A DNA stretch of 13,307 bases from an uncultured Oscillospiraceae bacterium (GTDB lineage: Bacteria > Bacillota > Clostridia > Oscillospirales > Oscillospiraceae). The DNA lies in the NCBI GenBank assembly GCA_947631805.1, contig CANRNA010000026.1, positions 1 to 13,307 of the forward strand. The letters run 5' to 3'. How positions within the stretch are numbered: the first letter of the stretch is position 1; every line of letters begins with the position of its first letter. The notes beneath the pieces were generated by a model. The model ran no database searches and was not told where the DNA came from. It worked only from the letters and a program-made list of their open reading frames with translations. The position numbers were made by a program, and so were the translations under genes. Positions 12,906 through 13,307 of this stretch are shown in pieces.

Positions 12906-13307
12906 ATGGAAATCAGAAAACTGGAAGAATCCGATTATGATAAAGTGGTCAAACTGTATCAGGAATTGGATGAGCTTCATGTACAGGCACGACCGGACTT
13001 TTTTGTGAGTCGGGATAAAGATGAAGTGTATCCCAAGGATGCTTTTATTGAGAATTTGGCCAACCCTGACGTTATGCAGCTGGGAGTTTTTGATGATGAG
13101 CAGATTGTGAGTGTTGTTAGGGCGACGCTTTGGAAAGAAAGCGGTATGGTAAAGGATATAAGGACAGTTTGTCTGGATGACATATTTGTTTTGCCCGCCT
13201 ATCGCCGCAGAGGGATTGCGGCCAAGCTCTTTACCGAGGTGGAGACTTGGGCAAAAGAGCAGGGGGCTGTTCGTCTGGATGTGTACACATGGTGCTTCAA
13301 CAAGGGC
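12906..13307 (+). CDS. GNAT-family N-acetyltransferase, 3'-truncated by the window edge
   Basis: The first 134 residues of an acetyl-CoA-dependent N-acetyltransferase, reading MEIRKLEESDYDKVVKLYQE at the start. Residues 1-25 are the first strand and helix of the GNAT fold. The acetyl-CoA-binding motif A is clear at about 92-112: LDDIFVLPAYRRRGIAAKLF, with the R-R-x-G-I/A pyrophosphate loop. ARLDVYTWC-like strand residues (about 121-130) precede the cut end; about 20-40 residues should follow. AGGAG lies 9 nt before the ATG. The substrate could be an amine, an amino acid or a protein N-terminus and cannot be told. Its base composition is clearly lower in GC than the other genes of the window, with A/T-ending codons common, suggesting acquisition from another genome. 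Confidence 0.85.
   Translation, partial: MEIRKLEESDYDKVVKLYQELDELHVQARPDFFVSRDKDEVYPKDAFIENLANPDVMQLGVFDDEQIVSVVRATLWKESGMVKDIRTVCLDDIFVLPAYRRRGIAAKLFTEVETWAKEQGAVRLDVYTWCFNKG

Overview
The window is GC-rich (well above 60% in most genes) yet has Firmicute-style signals: strong AGGAGG-type ribosome binding sites, GTG and TTG starts beside ATG, near-consensus sigma-A promoters with 17-bp spacers, a DegV protein and a PadR regulator. A gut-type member of the Oscillospiraceae or a related high-GC Clostridia lineage is the best guess. This is inferred from gene content and style, not from a marker gene.

Layout. (1) Positions 1-1836, plus strand: the 3' part of lysA (diaminopimelate decarboxylase; its start lies before the window) and a class I glutamine-amidotransferase-like hydrolase, ending at a hairpin shared with the convergent genes. 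(2) 1888-2632, minus strand: a HigBA-type toxin-antitoxin pair, toxin first, with a clear promoter whose spacer holds a perfect dyad operator. (3) 2643-8378, minus strand: a four-gene MacAB-like ABC export operon, in the order lipoprotein adaptor, ATPase, second membrane-anchored adaptor, FtsX/MacB-type permease. The second adaptor carries an insertion of about 390 residues rich in Pro, Ser, Thr and Glu, with hexapeptide repeats, at the tip of its alpha-hairpin. (4) 8379-9737: a divergent promoter region with a large imperfect dyad, then a small XRE-type regulator and an EamA/DMT permease on the plus strand. (5) 9811-10400, minus strand: a PadR regulator with a promoter and operator-like repeats. 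(6) 10445-12173, plus strand: an XRE regulator fused to four membrane helices, then a DegV-family fatty-acid-binding protein. (7) 12190-12769: a near-consensus promoter, a GC-rich hairpin at the predicted transcription start, tRNA-Pro(UGG), then about 390 bp of non-coding DNA and an intrinsic terminator. (8) 12800-13307: the start of a GNAT acetyltransferase gene that is clearly lower in GC and runs off the window.

The most unusual part is region 7. Behind the tRNA are two related units (from 12329 and from 12519) of successive hairpins. Their long outer stems differ at three positions, and in each case both partners have changed so that pairing is kept. Exact pieces of the tRNA-Pro T-arm lie between and after the units: a 20-bp inverted copy at 12480-12499 and a 28-bp direct copy of the tRNA 3' end at 12688-12715. 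This suggests a structured RNA cassette or a small tRNA-targeting repeat element linked to tRNA-Pro. I recognise no named family for it.

The export operon and the divergent small XRE gene probably form a regulated unit. The PadR and XRE-membrane regulators suggest a region devoted to sensing and export of small molecules. The substrate cannot be read from sequence.
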